Source: Sphingomonadales bacterium
GTDB lineage: Bacteria; Bacteroidota; Bacteroidia; Chitinophagales; Chitinophagaceae
Assembly (NCBI GenBank): GCA_016872195.1
Contig: VHAT01000008.1
Span: 1-64,000, forward strand
Direction: 5' to 3'
DNA length: 64,000 nucleotides
Shown here: positions 10,622 to 20,213 of the stretch, one piece after another
Layout of the letters: every line of letters starts with the position of its first letter
Numbering within the stretch: the first letter of the stretch is position 1
Program-made: the position numbers and the translations under genes
The notes under the pieces: generated by a model
Databases searched by the model: none
The model's input: the letters and a program-made list of their open reading frames with translations, nothing else
Told to the model about the DNA's origin: nothing

Positions 10622-12400
10622 ATGCACAGGATCTTATTACTGGCAGGGTGCTTCCTGCTTTTTTTGGGGGCCACGGCACAGTATCCCCCCTATCCGAAGG
10701 ACTACTTTATAAACCCCCTTTCCATTCCTATGGAATTGACGGCCAATTTTGGCGAGTTGCGCAGCGATCACTGGCATATGGGACTCGATATTCGTACCGA
10801 TACCCGCGAAGATCTTCCGGTGCGGGCAGCGGCAAACGGGTATATAGCGGCTATCGGCATTCGGCCGCTGGGCTTTGGACGATACATTGAGATCAGGCAC
10901 CCTAACGGGCTTTCTACTCTCTATGCACACCTGAACGATTTTATGCCGGCACTCGAAGAATTTGTTACCCGAAAGCAGTACGAACAAGAATCCTGGGCAA
11001 TCGATCTTCGGTTTACGCCCGATCAGTTCCCCATTCGCCAGGGACAACTGATTGCCTATAGCGGAAACACCGGGGGGTCTGCCGGCCCGCACCTGCATTT
11101 TGAGATCTTCGACACCAAGAGTTCTAAACGACTCAATCCGTTGCTGTTCGGATTTTCTTTATCGGACCAGGTGCCACCTGTAATAAAAAATTTGGCGCTC
11201 TATGATCGTGGTCGCAGTATGAGCGACCAGTCTCCTCAAACCTTTTCACTACGAAAAACAACACTCGGTTATGAGCTCGTGGGTGGCAAAGCGATCAAGA
11301 CTACCCACCCCAGGCTCAGTTTTGCCATCGAAGCTATCGATCAGGTCAGTGGCTCGCCCAACCCCAATGGCATTTATAGTGCTGAATTATTTTTTGATGA
11401 TAAAAAGATATCGGGCTTTAGACTCGATAGTATCGATTACGAAGAAACAGGCTATATCAATGCCCATATCGACTATGCCCATAAAAAAAGGGTCGGGCGG
11501 TATTTTCAACATCTTAGTCCCTTACGCGAAGAGGCCAGTGGGGTCTACCAGCTTTTTTCGGGAGATGGTCTTATTTCTTTAGCAGACACCGCGGCACATA
11601 CGGTGGTTATTAAGGTCGCTGATACCAATGGAAATGAATCGGTCGTTTGCTTTTCAGTACAATTCGATCCATTGTTTACACCGTCCCCGCTCCCATCTAA
11701 AAAAGAGGACTTACCATTTGCATTCATTAACCCCAATGAAGCTTTTTCGTTCAAACGATCTACACTGGAATTATCCCTTCCGGCCGGGGCTGTTTATGAT
11801 AGCCTGCCTTTTTTTTACCAAACCGAGGTGGGCGTATTGTCCCCCGGAGCGCTGACGCCGCGATATAGAGTCAATCAAACAGCCTGGCCATTGCATAAAG
11901 ATGGGCAGCTCAAACTCAAATTAGCTAAACCGCTCCCGGATTCGCTTCAGCAAAAACTGGTCTTGCAATATAGTGGAGAGTCGACCACAAAGAGTAAAGT
12001 TGCTACCTATCAACAAGGGTGGGTAATGGTCTCCTTTGGGTCTTTTGGATCTTTTCAGGTGTATCTCGATACAATAGCACCGGTGGTGCAACTCAAAGGA
12101 AAAGGCGATACGATCGACTTGAGCGCCCAGCGTGCCCTTGTTTTTACTCCCACCGATAATTTTGGATCGATCAGGTCTTTTCGCGCCGAACTAAATGGGC
12201 AATGGTTACGTTTTACAAATGACAAGGCTAAAACCTGGGTGTATCGTTTTGACGAGCGATGCCCCTATGGGACCCATCAGTTGACAGTGACAGTAGAAGA
12301 TGGTGTGGGTAATCAAACTACCCGTAGCTGGTATATCAAGCGAGGGCCCTATCAACCGCCTGTCAAAAAGAAAAAATACACATCAAAACGAAAAAGATGA
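10622..12400 (+). CDS. M23 family metallopeptidase (LytM-like)
   Basis: HWHMGLDIRTDTREDLPVRAAANGYIAAIG...SGNTGGSAGPHLHFEIFD; ATG at 10622 preferred over the TTG in the ORF track. Confidence 0.9.
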   Translation: MHRILLLAGCFLLFLGATAQYPPYPKDYFINPLSIPMELTANFGELRSDHWHMGLDIRTDTREDLPVRAAANGYIAAIGIRPLGFGRYIEIRHPNGLSTLYAHLNDFMPALEEFVTRKQYEQESWAIDLRFTPDQFPIRQGQLIAYSGNTGGSAGPHLHFEIFDTKSSKRLNPLLFGFSLSDQVPPVIKNLALYDRGRSMSDQSPQTFSLRKTTLGYELVGGKAIKTTHPRLSFAIEAIDQVSGSPNPNGIYSAELFFDDKKISGFRLDSIDYEETGYINAHIDYAHKKRVGRYFQHLSPLREEASGVYQLFSGDGLISLADTAAHTVVIKVADTNGNESVVCFSVQFDPLFTPSPLPSKKEDLPFAFINPNEAFSFKRSTLELSLPAGAVYDSLPFFYQTEVGVLSPGALTPRYRVNQTAWPLHKDGQLKLKLAKPLPDSLQQKLVLQYSGESTTKSKVATYQQGWVMVSFGSFGSFQVYLDTIAPVVQLKGKGDTIDLSAQRALVFTPTDNFGSIRSFRAELNGQWLRFTNDKAKTWVYRFDERCPYGTHQLTVTVEDGVGNQTTRSWYIKRGPYQPPVKKKKYTSKRKR

Positions 12401-12858
12401 CTCCTTTACAACCCGGTGATAAAGCCCCTTTGTTCAGTGGTATCGATCAGGATGGGAATAAAGTTTCCCTCTCTTCTTTTAAAGGGAAAAAATTGGTTTT
12501 GTACTGCTACCCCAAAGACCTGACCGCTACTTGTACGGTACAGGCTTGTAACCTTCGTGATCATTATAAGATGCTTACTAAAAAGGGGTATGTCTTAGTG
12601 GGCGTTAGCCCCGATGACCAGGCCTTGCATCGTAAGTTTCGCGAAAAAAATGCCTTACCCTTTACACTGCTGGCCGATACGGAACAAAAAATACTAAAGG
12701 CCTATGGGGTCTGGGGAGAAAAATCGATGTACGGGAGAAAGTACATGGGAGTGCTTCGGACCACCTTTATCATCAATGAAAAAGGCATCATTGATCGGGT
12801 CATTACCAAGCCCCGCAGCAGCGAACATGCCCAAGAGATCGTGGACCCGGCCTATTGA
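12397..12858 (+). CDS. bcp: Thioredoxin-dependent thiol peroxidase (BCP-type peroxiredoxin)
   Basis: GDKAPLFSGIDQDG...YPKDLTATCTVQACNLRD; ATGA overlap with upstream gene. Confidence 0.92.
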   Translation: MTPLQPGDKAPLFSGIDQDGNKVSLSSFKGKKLVLYCYPKDLTATCTVQACNLRDHYKMLTKKGYVLVGVSPDDQALHRKFREKNALPFTLLADTEQKILKAYGVWGEKSMYGRKYMGVLRTTFIINEKGIIDRVITKPRSSEHAQEIVDPAY

Positions 12859-12905
12859 ACAGACGCCTGCGTCAGAGAAAGAATCAGTGAGTTAGTAAGT
12901 CTTTA

Positions 12906-12941
12906 CCTGTATCAGTGCCTGCATCAGCGTCTGTGTCTGGG
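12906..12941. repeat. Degenerate 12-nt tandem repeat, about 3 units
   Basis: cctgtatcagtg / cctgcatcagcg / tctgtgtctggg in the spacer between convergent bcp and birA. Confidence 0.5.
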
Positions 12942-12959
12942 CCCAGGTCCAAGCGAACC

Positions 12960-13715
12960 TTATTGGATCCATTCGATCGAACCGGTCGTATACTGATGGG
13001 GTTCGTTCTCTAAACATAATAGTCCTTGTTGGGATACTTCTTTTACTAAGGCGCTAAATAGTCTGTCCCCGCTTTTGAAACGCACGATCTGCTCTTTTTT
13101 ATAGAGAAGGCGATTGTAGGCTGCTAGTAATGCAGTGCCCTTTTGTTCTTGCAACTGCTCTAAATAGGTACCGATCGTTACGCAGAGTCGTTTGGCTACG
13201 GCAGCAGGATCTTGTTCTTGTCCGGAAATTTGAAAAAGCGATATCGGATTGGGTAGTGCGGGGTCAAATATTTTTTGATTGATATTGATACCGATACCTA
13301 CGATCGCCCAAGGCCATTGACCGGCCGTATTGAGTACCGACTCGATCAGTATGCCCCCTAGCTTTTGATCTTTCCAATACAGATCGTTGGGCCATTTGAT
13401 CCGTAACGACTCCGATCCGGTGCTAACGGCTACTCCTTCCCACACGCCCAGGGCCACAGCCATTGATAGTTCAAACTGTTGTAAAACAGTTAAAAAATCG
13501 GTCTTGATCAGCACCGATAGGGCCAGCGAAGCGCCGGGTTCTCCCTGCCAGCTGCGACCCCGCTGCCCCCGCCCGGCTACCTGGTTAGTGCTAAAAAAGG
13601 CCATGCCATGGGTAGCTAACCCATTTTGAATGGCTTTTCGGGCCTCATCATTGGTGCTACCTACTTGCGAAAAATGGATAAAGGGTTCGCCTATGTTAGC
13701 AAAGGGGTGTGGCAA
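12960..13715 (-). CDS. birA: Biotin--[acetyl-CoA-carboxylase] ligase
   Basis: QVAGRGQRGRSWQGEPGASLALSVL, RIKWPNDLYWKDQKLGGILIE. Confidence 0.95.
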   Translation of the reverse strand: MPHPFANIGEPFIHFSQVGSTNDEARKAIQNGLATHGMAFFSTNQVAGRGQRGRSWQGEPGASLALSVLIKTDFLTVLQQFELSMAVALGVWEGVAVSTGSESLRIKWPNDLYWKDQKLGGILIESVLNTAGQWPWAIVGIGININQKIFDPALPNPISLFQISGQEQDPAAVAKRLCVTIGTYLEQLQEQKGTALLAAYNRLLYKKEQIVRFKSGDRLFSALVKEVSQQGLLCLENEPHQYTTGSIEWIQ

Positions 13716-13770
13716 TTAATTGCTATTTTTACAAGGTCAACGGATACACGAAACTAAAGCAATCGAATAG

Positions 13771-14199
13771 TTGGAACAACTGGCATTACTGGCCGGGGGC
13801 AAGAACAAAGCTTCGACCACCGGAAAAAAGACGATAAAGCGTCTTACAAAAAGCTCCAAGATCATCAAGACCATTATCGCAGCCATTGGTGAGAAAAAAG
13901 GACAGAGGGTTATTTCGCTCGATCTCAGAAAGGTCAATGAGGCCGTAGCCGATTTCTTTATAATTTGTCAAGCCGGTAATGCCCCGCAAATACGCGCCAT
14001 TACAGATAATGTTGTAGACAAGGTAAAATTAGGTTGTGCAGAAAGCCCTTTTCGGCAAGAGGGGCAGCAGCAGTTACAATGGGTCCTGCTCGATTATGTC
14101 AATGTAGTCGTGCATATCATGCATCCCGACAGCCGTTCTTTTTACCGACTAGAAGAAATGTGGAGTGATGCCGCTCTTACAGAGCATGGAGAGGATTGA
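13771..14199 (+). CDS. rsfS: Ribosome silencing factor RsfS (probable TTG start)
   Basis: VISLDLRKVNEAVADFFIICQAGNAPQIRAITDNV; WVLLDYVNVVVHIMHPDSRSFYRLEEMW. Confidence 0.92.
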   Translation: MEQLALLAGGKNKASTTGKKTIKRLTKSSKIIKTIIAAIGEKKGQRVISLDLRKVNEAVADFFIICQAGNAPQIRAITDNVVDKVKLGCAESPFRQEGQQQLQWVLLDYVNVVVHIMHPDSRSFYRLEEMWSDAALTEHGED

Positions 14200-14253
14200 C
14201 AACTAAATGGATTGCTCAACTATTTTGCCAGAATTGCATTATTATTAAAAGCT

Positions 14254-16380
14254 ATGAACCGTAACGATAATATGTCTTCAAACAACGAAAATCGAACGCC
14301 CGGCGGACCTCCCTCCGGAAATTCCCCTCGCAAGTCCCCTTCTTTCAATATTTATTGGGTCTATGCCATCATATTCATTTTTTTGATCGGCTCGTATTTT
14401 GCCAGATCCTTTGGTTCTAACACGGCCAAGACCAATGAACTCGATTTCAGGGGCATGGTGCTTCGGGGAGAGGTCGATCGCTATACTATAATCGATAACA
14501 ATAAAACGGTCAAGGTCACGCTGACCAAAAAGGGACTTCTTACCCAATATGCCCTTTTGAAAGAAGCCAAGGTCGATACGGCCAATGCAAAAGGACCTCA
14601 CATGGTCTTTAAGATCACCGGGGCCGATGCCTTTAAACGGTCAATGGATGATTTTTATAAAGAGAACAAAGAGTTCAAAAATGAGAATGGCGAGGTCACC
14701 ACTATTCGCGAGATTCCTTACGATGTAGAGAGCGATCGCGATTGGTTTGGGGGTATATTGAATTTCATCTTACCCATCTTGGCCTTTGCTGCTGTTTGGA
14801 TCTTGATCATGCGTAAGATGGGAGGGGGAGCTGGCGGCGGACCCGGAGGCGGAGGAATTTTCAGTATCGGAAAATCTAAAGCCACTTTGTTTGATAAAGG
14901 CACCCGAGTCAGTATCAATTTTGCCGATGTGGCAGGACTCGATGAGGCGAAGGTAGAAGTGATGGAGATCGTTGACTTTCTGAAGAATCCCAAGAAGTAT
15001 ACGAACCTCGGTGGTAAGATCCCCAAAGGAGCTTTATTGATCGGTCCTCCGGGCACGGGTAAGACCTTATTGGCAAAAGCGGTTGCAGGCGAAGCGCAGG
15101 TACCCTTTTTTAGTCTCAGCGGATCTGATTTTGTGGAAATGTTCGTTGGAGTGGGCGCCAGCCGTGTGCGTGATCTCTTTAAGCAGGCTCGCGAAAAAGC
15201 ACCTTGTATCATCTTTATCGACGAGATCGATGCGATCGGTAGAGCGCGCGGTAAAAATGCCATGATGACCAATGATGAGCGCGAGAGCACGTTAAACCAA
15301 ATGCTGGTAGAGATGGATGGATTTGGTACCGATGTTGGTATCATTGTTCTGGCGGCTACCAATCGACCCGATGTGTTGGATAGTGCCTTGTTGCGTCCAG
15401 GTCGCTTCGATCGTCAGATTACTATTGACAAACCCGATCTGAAAGGAAGAGAGGATATTTTCAAAGTACATCTAAAGCCTATCAAGATCTCAAAATCACT
15501 CGATATTCATAAGTTGGCTGAGCAAACACCCGGTTTTGCCGGAGCTGATATTGCCAATGTTTGCAACGAAGCGGCCCTGATCGCAGCTCGCAAGAATAAA
15601 GAAGCGGTTGAGATGCAAGATTTTCAAGATGCCGTAGATCGCGTGATCGGCGGACTCGAAAAAAAGAACAAGATCATTTCACCCGAAGAAAAAAAGATCA
15701 TTGCCTACCACGAGGCCGGACATGCGATCTGTGGTTGGTTTTTGGAACATGCCTATCCGTTGCTTAAAGTAACGATCGTTCCGCGGGGTACGGCCGCACT
15801 CGGCTATGCACAATACACTCCCAAAGAACAATACCTCTACAATACCGATCAGCTCAACGATCAGATCTGTATGACCTTGGGTGGAAGGGCCAGTGAAGAT
15901 ATCTTCTTTGGTAAGATCTCGACCGGGGCACAGAATGACTTACAGCAAATTACCCGTACGGCCTATGCAATGGTTACCGTATATGGTATGAACGATAAGG
16001 TGGGTAATGTAAGCTTCTACGATCCGCAGCAAGAGAATGCCTTTACTAAACCTTACTCGGACGATACAGCTAAAATGATCGATTACGAAGTACGTCATCT
16101 GATCGACGAGGCCTATATCAAAACAAAAGATCTATTGACCGCAAAGCGTCATGAGGTAGAGGTCTTGGCCAATGCCTTGCTCGAAAAAGAAGTACTTTTT
16201 CAAAGTGATGTGGAGGCCTTGATCGGGAAACGTCCTTTCGAAGAAAAAAAGCCACTTACCGATTCAGCTCCCGCCACTTCCGCTGCAGAGCCATCTGCGG
16301 CGGCTACGGGTGGTCCGGCCATTATGCCCCCTACTTTTTCGGACGAAGCCGATGCTTCTAATGAGGCGCCTCCTTACTAA
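14254..16380 (+). CDS. ftsH: ATP-dependent zinc metalloprotease FtsH
   Basis: [56 protein letters not shown] zinc site; ATG at 14254. Confidence 0.97.
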   Translation: MNRNDNMSSNNENRTPGGPPSGNSPRKSPSFNIYWVYAIIFIFLIGSYFARSFGSNTAKTNELDFRGMVLRGEVDRYTIIDNNKTVKVTLTKKGLLTQYALLKEAKVDTANAKGPHMVFKITGADAFKRSMDDFYKENKEFKNENGEVTTIREIPYDVESDRDWFGGILNFILPILAFAAVWILIMRKMGGGAGGGPGGGGIFSIGKSKATLFDKGTRVSINFADVAGLDEAKVEVMEIVDFLKNPKKYTNLGGKIPKGALLIGPPGTGKTLLAKAVAGEAQVPFFSLSGSDFVEMFVGVGASRVRDLFKQAREKAPCIIFIDEIDAIGRARGKNAMMTNDERESTLNQMLVEMDGFGTDVGIIVLAATNRPDVLDSALLRPGRFDRQITIDKPDLKGREDIFKVHLKPIKISKSLDIHKLAEQTPGFAGADIANVCNEAALIAARKNKEAVEMQDFQDAVDRVIGGLEKKNKIISPEEKKIIAYHEAGHAICGWFLEHAYPLLKVTIVPRGTAALGYAQYTPKEQYLYNTDQLNDQICMTLGGRASEDIFFGKISTGAQNDLQQITRTAYAMVTVYGMNDKVGNVSFYDPQQENAFTKPYSDDTAKMIDYEVRHLIDEAYIKTKDLLTAKRHEVEVLANALLEKEVLFQSDVEALIGKRPFEEKKPLTDSAPATSAAEPSAAATGGPAIMPPTFSDEADASNEAPPY

Positions 16381-16389
16381 TAGTGCTTT

Positions 16390-17025
16390 ATGAACGTTTC
16401 TCCTGCCAAAGAAAATATTTTAAAGCGTATACGCGAGGCGCTGGCACATACCACGCCCATGCCCTTTCCGCAGAGTGAGAAAAACCAGGCAGTCTATCCG
16501 GCCCCTGGCCAAGAAAAGGAGATCGAGTTCGCCGAACAGTTTACCAGGCTACAAGGAAAATTCATCTATTGTATCAATCGACAAGAGCTGGCATTTCAAT
16601 TTGCCAGCTTGGTCCGCAAGCAAGATTGGGCTCCTGTTTATTGTGCCGAACATAAATTGGTCGATCTATTGGGGGAGCCCCTGACCGACCGACTTACGGC
16701 CACTGACCTGGCCGGTTGTCAGGTAGCCGTAACAAGTTGCGAATACCTGGTGGCTCGTACTGGGTCTATCCTCTTAAGCAGCGCACAGCAACAAGGACGA
16801 ACCGCCAGCGTGTATGCTCCTATTCATATTTGTATTGCTTTTGTGGATCAGCTGGTCGATGATATTAAAGATGCCCTCGCCGCCGCCCGGGAGAAACACG
16901 GCACCCAATTTCCTTCGTTGCTTACATTAGCTACCGGACCCAGCCGCACGGCCGACATAGAAAAAACATTGGTGGTGGGCGTACATGGGCCAAAAGAGGT
17001 TTATTTGTTTTTGGTCGAGGCTTGA
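16390..17025 (+). CDS. lutC: LutC/YkgG (DUF162) family lactate utilization protein
   Basis: ILKRIREAL N-terminus, LATGPSRTADIEKTLVVGVHGPKEVYLFLVE C-terminus. Confidence 0.85.
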   Translation: MNVSPAKENILKRIREALAHTTPMPFPQSEKNQAVYPAPGQEKEIEFAEQFTRLQGKFIYCINRQELAFQFASLVRKQDWAPVYCAEHKLVDLLGEPLTDRLTATDLAGCQVAVTSCEYLVARTGSILLSSAQQQGRTASVYAPIHICIAFVDQLVDDIKDALAAAREKHGTQFPSLLTLATGPSRTADIEKTLVVGVHGPKEVYLFLVEA

Positions 17026-17053
17026 TATCATCCTGCTTTCTTACATTTATACC

Positions 17054-17869
17054 ATGCGCAGTACAGATCGTTTGGCTCCCCGCGGGAATAAGATCTATTT
17101 TCTTTCCGATTTTCATTTGGGGGCTCCTACGGCCGCAGAAAGTTTACAACGAGAACAACGGATCTGTCAGTTTTTGGATCAGGCAGCGCTGGATGCGGCT
17201 GAGATCTTTTTAATGGGCGACCTCTTTGATTTTTGGTACGAATACAAAAAGGTAGTTCCTAAAGGGTACGTACGCTTATTGGGAAAATTGGCTACGCTGC
17301 AAGATGCCGAGATCAAGTTGCATTTATTCGTGGGTAATCACGATATGTGGGTCAAGGATTATTTTCAGCAAGAGTTGGGCCTGCACGTTTATTACGATCC
17401 GGTCACGATCGTCCGCAACGGGCAGCGACTTCATATTGGTCATGGAGACGGACTGGGTCCTGGTGATACAGGGTATAAATGGTTAAAACGGATCTTTCGA
17501 AATCCTATCTGCCAGCGCTTGTTCGGTTGGCTGCCCCCCGTTATCGGTATTAGCATAGCGGCCTTTTTTAGCAGGCAGAGTCGAGCCAAGACCGGGGCGG
17601 CCGAAGAGGTATTTCAAGGACCGGAACGAGAATGGCTGATCAGCTATTGTAAAGAACGAATGGCATTGGACCCTGTCGATTATTTTCTTTTTGGACATCG
17701 TCACTTACCGATCGATTGGGAGCTTTCGTCCGATCCATCAATCGTTCGGTATATCAACTTGGGAGATTGGATCCGTTATTATAGTTATGCTGTGTTGGAT
17801 GGCACCAGTTTATCTTTGAAGTTCTTTACAGATCAGCAACATAAATTGATCACCAACCGAAAACCGTAA
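17054..17869 (+). CDS. UDP-2,3-diacylglucosamine diphosphatase family metallophosphoesterase (LpxH-like)
   Basis: FLSDFHLGAP, LMGDLFDFWYEY, GNHDMW, HIGHGDGLG, FGHRHLP metallophosphoesterase motifs. Confidence 0.88.
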   Translation: MRSTDRLAPRGNKIYFLSDFHLGAPTAAESLQREQRICQFLDQAALDAAEIFLMGDLFDFWYEYKKVVPKGYVRLLGKLATLQDAEIKLHLFVGNHDMWVKDYFQQELGLHVYYDPVTIVRNGQRLHIGHGDGLGPGDTGYKWLKRIFRNPICQRLFGWLPPVIGISIAAFFSRQSRAKTGAAEEVFQGPEREWLISYCKERMALDPVDYFLFGHRHLPIDWELSSDPSIVRYINLGDWIRYYSYAVLDGTSLSLKFFTDQQHKLITNRKP

Positions 17870-17873
17870 GTAT

Positions 17874-18935
17874 ATGAATAGCTTTTGGCAACAGCAATGG
17901 GGTAATAATTCACTAATGGCCTATGCTATTGTTGTCGGGATCATTGTGCTGGTGTGGTTATGTCGCCGCTTTCTTTCTTCTGCCTTGGCTGGACTGCTTT
18001 TTCGCTGGTTGGGCCAGGTCTTGACCAAACTCGAGCGGTCTCAATTCGATTCGCTGATCATCAAACCGCTGGAGCGATTCGTTCTGGTGCTGGTCCTGAC
18101 GATCGTCTTATACCGATTACAGTTTCCCGACATTTTGAATTTTCCTGTTTATCAATTCAATGCACAGCAGATCTTACATGCCATTGGTAAATTGTTATTG
18201 ATCGCTACGCTTACCTCGCTGCTATTACGGGCCATCGATTTTGTAGCTATTTTGCTCGAGCAGCGAGCCAATCACACGCCCGATCTTTCCGATAACCAAC
18301 TGATCGTTTTTTTCAAGGATTTTTTTAAGGTGATCCTGGTCATCAACTCGATCCTGCTTGTTCTAAGTTTTGTATTTGGCTTTAACATCGGTAGTCTCGT
18401 TACCGGATTAAGTATCGTAGGAGCTGCCATTGCATTGGCCCTTCGTGAAAGTCTCGAAAACCTGATCGCCTCTTTTATTATTTTTTTCGATAAGCCTTTT
18501 ATAACGGGCGACCAGGTTAAGGTCAATGCCATCACGGGCGTGGTAGAGAAGATCGGTTTGCGCAGTACGCGCATTAGGACAGAGCAAAAAACATTCGTGA
18601 CCGTTCCCAACAAGCAAATGGTAGACAGCGTACTCGATAATCTCTCGCTGCGCTCTGAGCGAAGGGCCGATATTAAATTAGAGTTGTCGGCTGCCGCCAC
18701 ACCGGCACAGCTCGAGCTATTACTTACTCGTATCCGAGCGCTGTTACAGCAGCCGCCCATTATACATGCTACGGTCTTATTGTCCGAAATTCGTTCCGGA
18801 GCCGTTTGGGTAGAGGCCGATTATTATACGGCCCCCCTGCCGTTAGAGCAGTTCAATTTGTTAAGAGAAAAAGTCAATATGCAGGTGCTAACGGTCGTGC
18901 ACGAATCAGGACTCAAATGGCCTGAGCCAAAATAA
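17874..18935 (+). CDS. MscS family mechanosensitive ion channel
   Basis: TM helices then GSLVTGLSIVGAAIALALRESLENLIASFIIFFDKPFITGDQVKV. Confidence 0.92.
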   Translation: MNSFWQQQWGNNSLMAYAIVVGIIVLVWLCRRFLSSALAGLLFRWLGQVLTKLERSQFDSLIIKPLERFVLVLVLTIVLYRLQFPDILNFPVYQFNAQQILHAIGKLLLIATLTSLLLRAIDFVAILLEQRANHTPDLSDNQLIVFFKDFFKVILVINSILLVLSFVFGFNIGSLVTGLSIVGAAIALALRESLENLIASFIIFFDKPFITGDQVKVNAITGVVEKIGLRSTRIRTEQKTFVTVPNKQMVDSVLDNLSLRSERRADIKLELSAAATPAQLELLLTRIRALLQQPPIIHATVLLSEIRSGAVWVEADYYTAPLPLEQFNLLREKVNMQVLTVVHESGLKWPEPK

Positions 18936-18941
18936 AAGACG

Positions 18942-18970
18942 TTTGCATGCCATCAATGGCGTGCAAAGGC
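18942..18970. terminator. Hairpin consistent with a bidirectional terminator between convergent genes
   Basis: TTTGCATGCCAT-CA-ATGGCGTGCAAA inverted repeat followed by ggcTTTTT on + and cgTCTTTTATTTT on -. Confidence 0.6.
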
Positions 18971-19480
18971 TTTTTGAACGATCTCACCGATCTCTCGATC
19001 GAATTGGCCGTATCGACCGTATTCGACAACTCGTCCTAATTCTTTCCCTTGATGGTAAATAATGATAGTAGGAACGAGATCGACATGCAGCGTAGAACTG
19101 AGTTGCCCCCAAGTGGTTTTGTTTCGATCTACTCCTACCAGCGAAATATGATCGGCTTTGATCCCTGCCGTATCGGCCAGTGCAAAAAAGCGAGGGATAA
19201 TAAAATGAGAGTCTTCGCACCAGGTACCCATAAACACTAAAAAGCGAATGGAGTCTCTGTATTGCTGCAGGGTTTGCAAGCCAGCCACATGGGGTTGATA
19301 GGCTTTGTAATTCTCCGCGAACCAAGTAAAACTTTTTTCTTGTTCCAAGTTCGATCGGGTAAGCCATCCCTTGAATGTCTTTTCATGTGGTCTTTCCTCG
19401 ATCGTCTCAAACTGCGTTTGGGCAGTGGCGACCGTAACCGTCAGGATCAATAGGATTCCCAGCAATAGCTTTTGATGCAT
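18953..19480 (-). CDS. Thioredoxin family protein, secreted
   Basis: Signal peptide; LVFMGTWCEDSHFIIPRFFALAD thioredoxin-like active-site context. Confidence 0.8.
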   Translation of the reverse strand: MHQKLLLGILLILTVTVATAQTQFETIEERPHEKTFKGWLTRSNLEQEKSFTWFAENYKAYQPHVAGLQTLQQYRDSIRFLVFMGTWCEDSHFIIPRFFALADTAGIKADHISLVGVDRNKTTWGQLSSTLHVDLVPTIIIYHQGKELGRVVEYGRYGQFDREIGEIVQKAFARH

Positions 19481-19484
19481 GTGA

Positions 19485-20141
19485 TTAGGATAGGTTAGAA
19501 CGTAACTCTATTAAAAAGGTACGGATCTGCTGAAGCGATTGGATCAGCGCAAAGCGATCTTCTGCTTTTTTGTTTTTCTTAAGATAATCGCGAGCGCCAT
19601 CGATGGTAAATTTTCTTCGGCGCAAAAGATCGTAGATCAAGACCAGGTTCTTGATGTCTACAGGTCTAAAGTAGCGATCTCCTTTTCTGTTCTTACGAGG
19701 TTGTAAAATATCAAACTCGGTTTCCCAATAACGGATCAGGGACTGCTTTTCTCGAAACATGGTTGCCACTTCTCCGATCGAATAGTATTGCTTCTTGAAC
19801 AGTTCTTCGTCGGCGGGTATTTGTATCTGGTCTAAACGACTGGCAATGTCCTTTAAGGAGCGCCTTCCTCGTTTTCCGGGTAGGGTAGCCGGATTCTCTT
19901 TTAGTTTTACTCTTCTTACCCCTACCAGTGGCTCTTCTGTAGTGGAAACGGCCAAGGGTGCTGGCGGGGGTTCGACCGGAATTGGATCCGGTGCTGTTTG
20001 TACCGGCTCGGGGCTAACGGTTATTGTAGGCGGGGTAGTACGAAATGGTTCGGCAGGCTCCACACTAATGGAGTTACTAACCGTTACCGGTGGAGGAGTA
20101 TCAAAGTCCAGCTGTATCTGGGTGAGCGGTTTTTTCGCCAT
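19485..20141 (-). CDS. MerR family transcriptional regulator with Pro-rich N-terminal extension
   Basis: YYSIGEVATMFREKQSLIRYWETEFDILQPRKNRKGDRYFRPVDIKNLVLIYDLLR helix-turn-helix. Confidence 0.88.
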   Translation of the reverse strand: MAKKPLTQIQLDFDTPPPVTVSNSISVEPAEPFRTTPPTITVSPEPVQTAPDPIPVEPPPAPLAVSTTEEPLVGVRRVKLKENPATLPGKRGRRSLKDIASRLDQIQIPADEELFKKQYYSIGEVATMFREKQSLIRYWETEFDILQPRKNRKGDRYFRPVDIKNLVLIYDLLRRRKFTIDGARDYLKKNKKAEDRFALIQSLQQIRTFLIELRSNLS

Positions 20142-20213
20142 ACGCTATTGTAAAGATAGTAAACCCGCTATCGATTGCGTCTTTATCGTTTTGCTGTGGA
20201 AAACTAGCGTTTC

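Noticed and set aside
13766-13770. rsfS region as a frameshifted pseudogene because no ATG is present
   Set aside because: The conserved domain is intact from VISLDLRKVNEAVADFF onward, so a TTG start is simpler.
14718-15362. 214-aa minus-strand ORF inside ftsH
   Set aside because: Antisense shadow of the AAA domain; low-complexity [11 protein letters not shown] arises from the complementary Gly codons.
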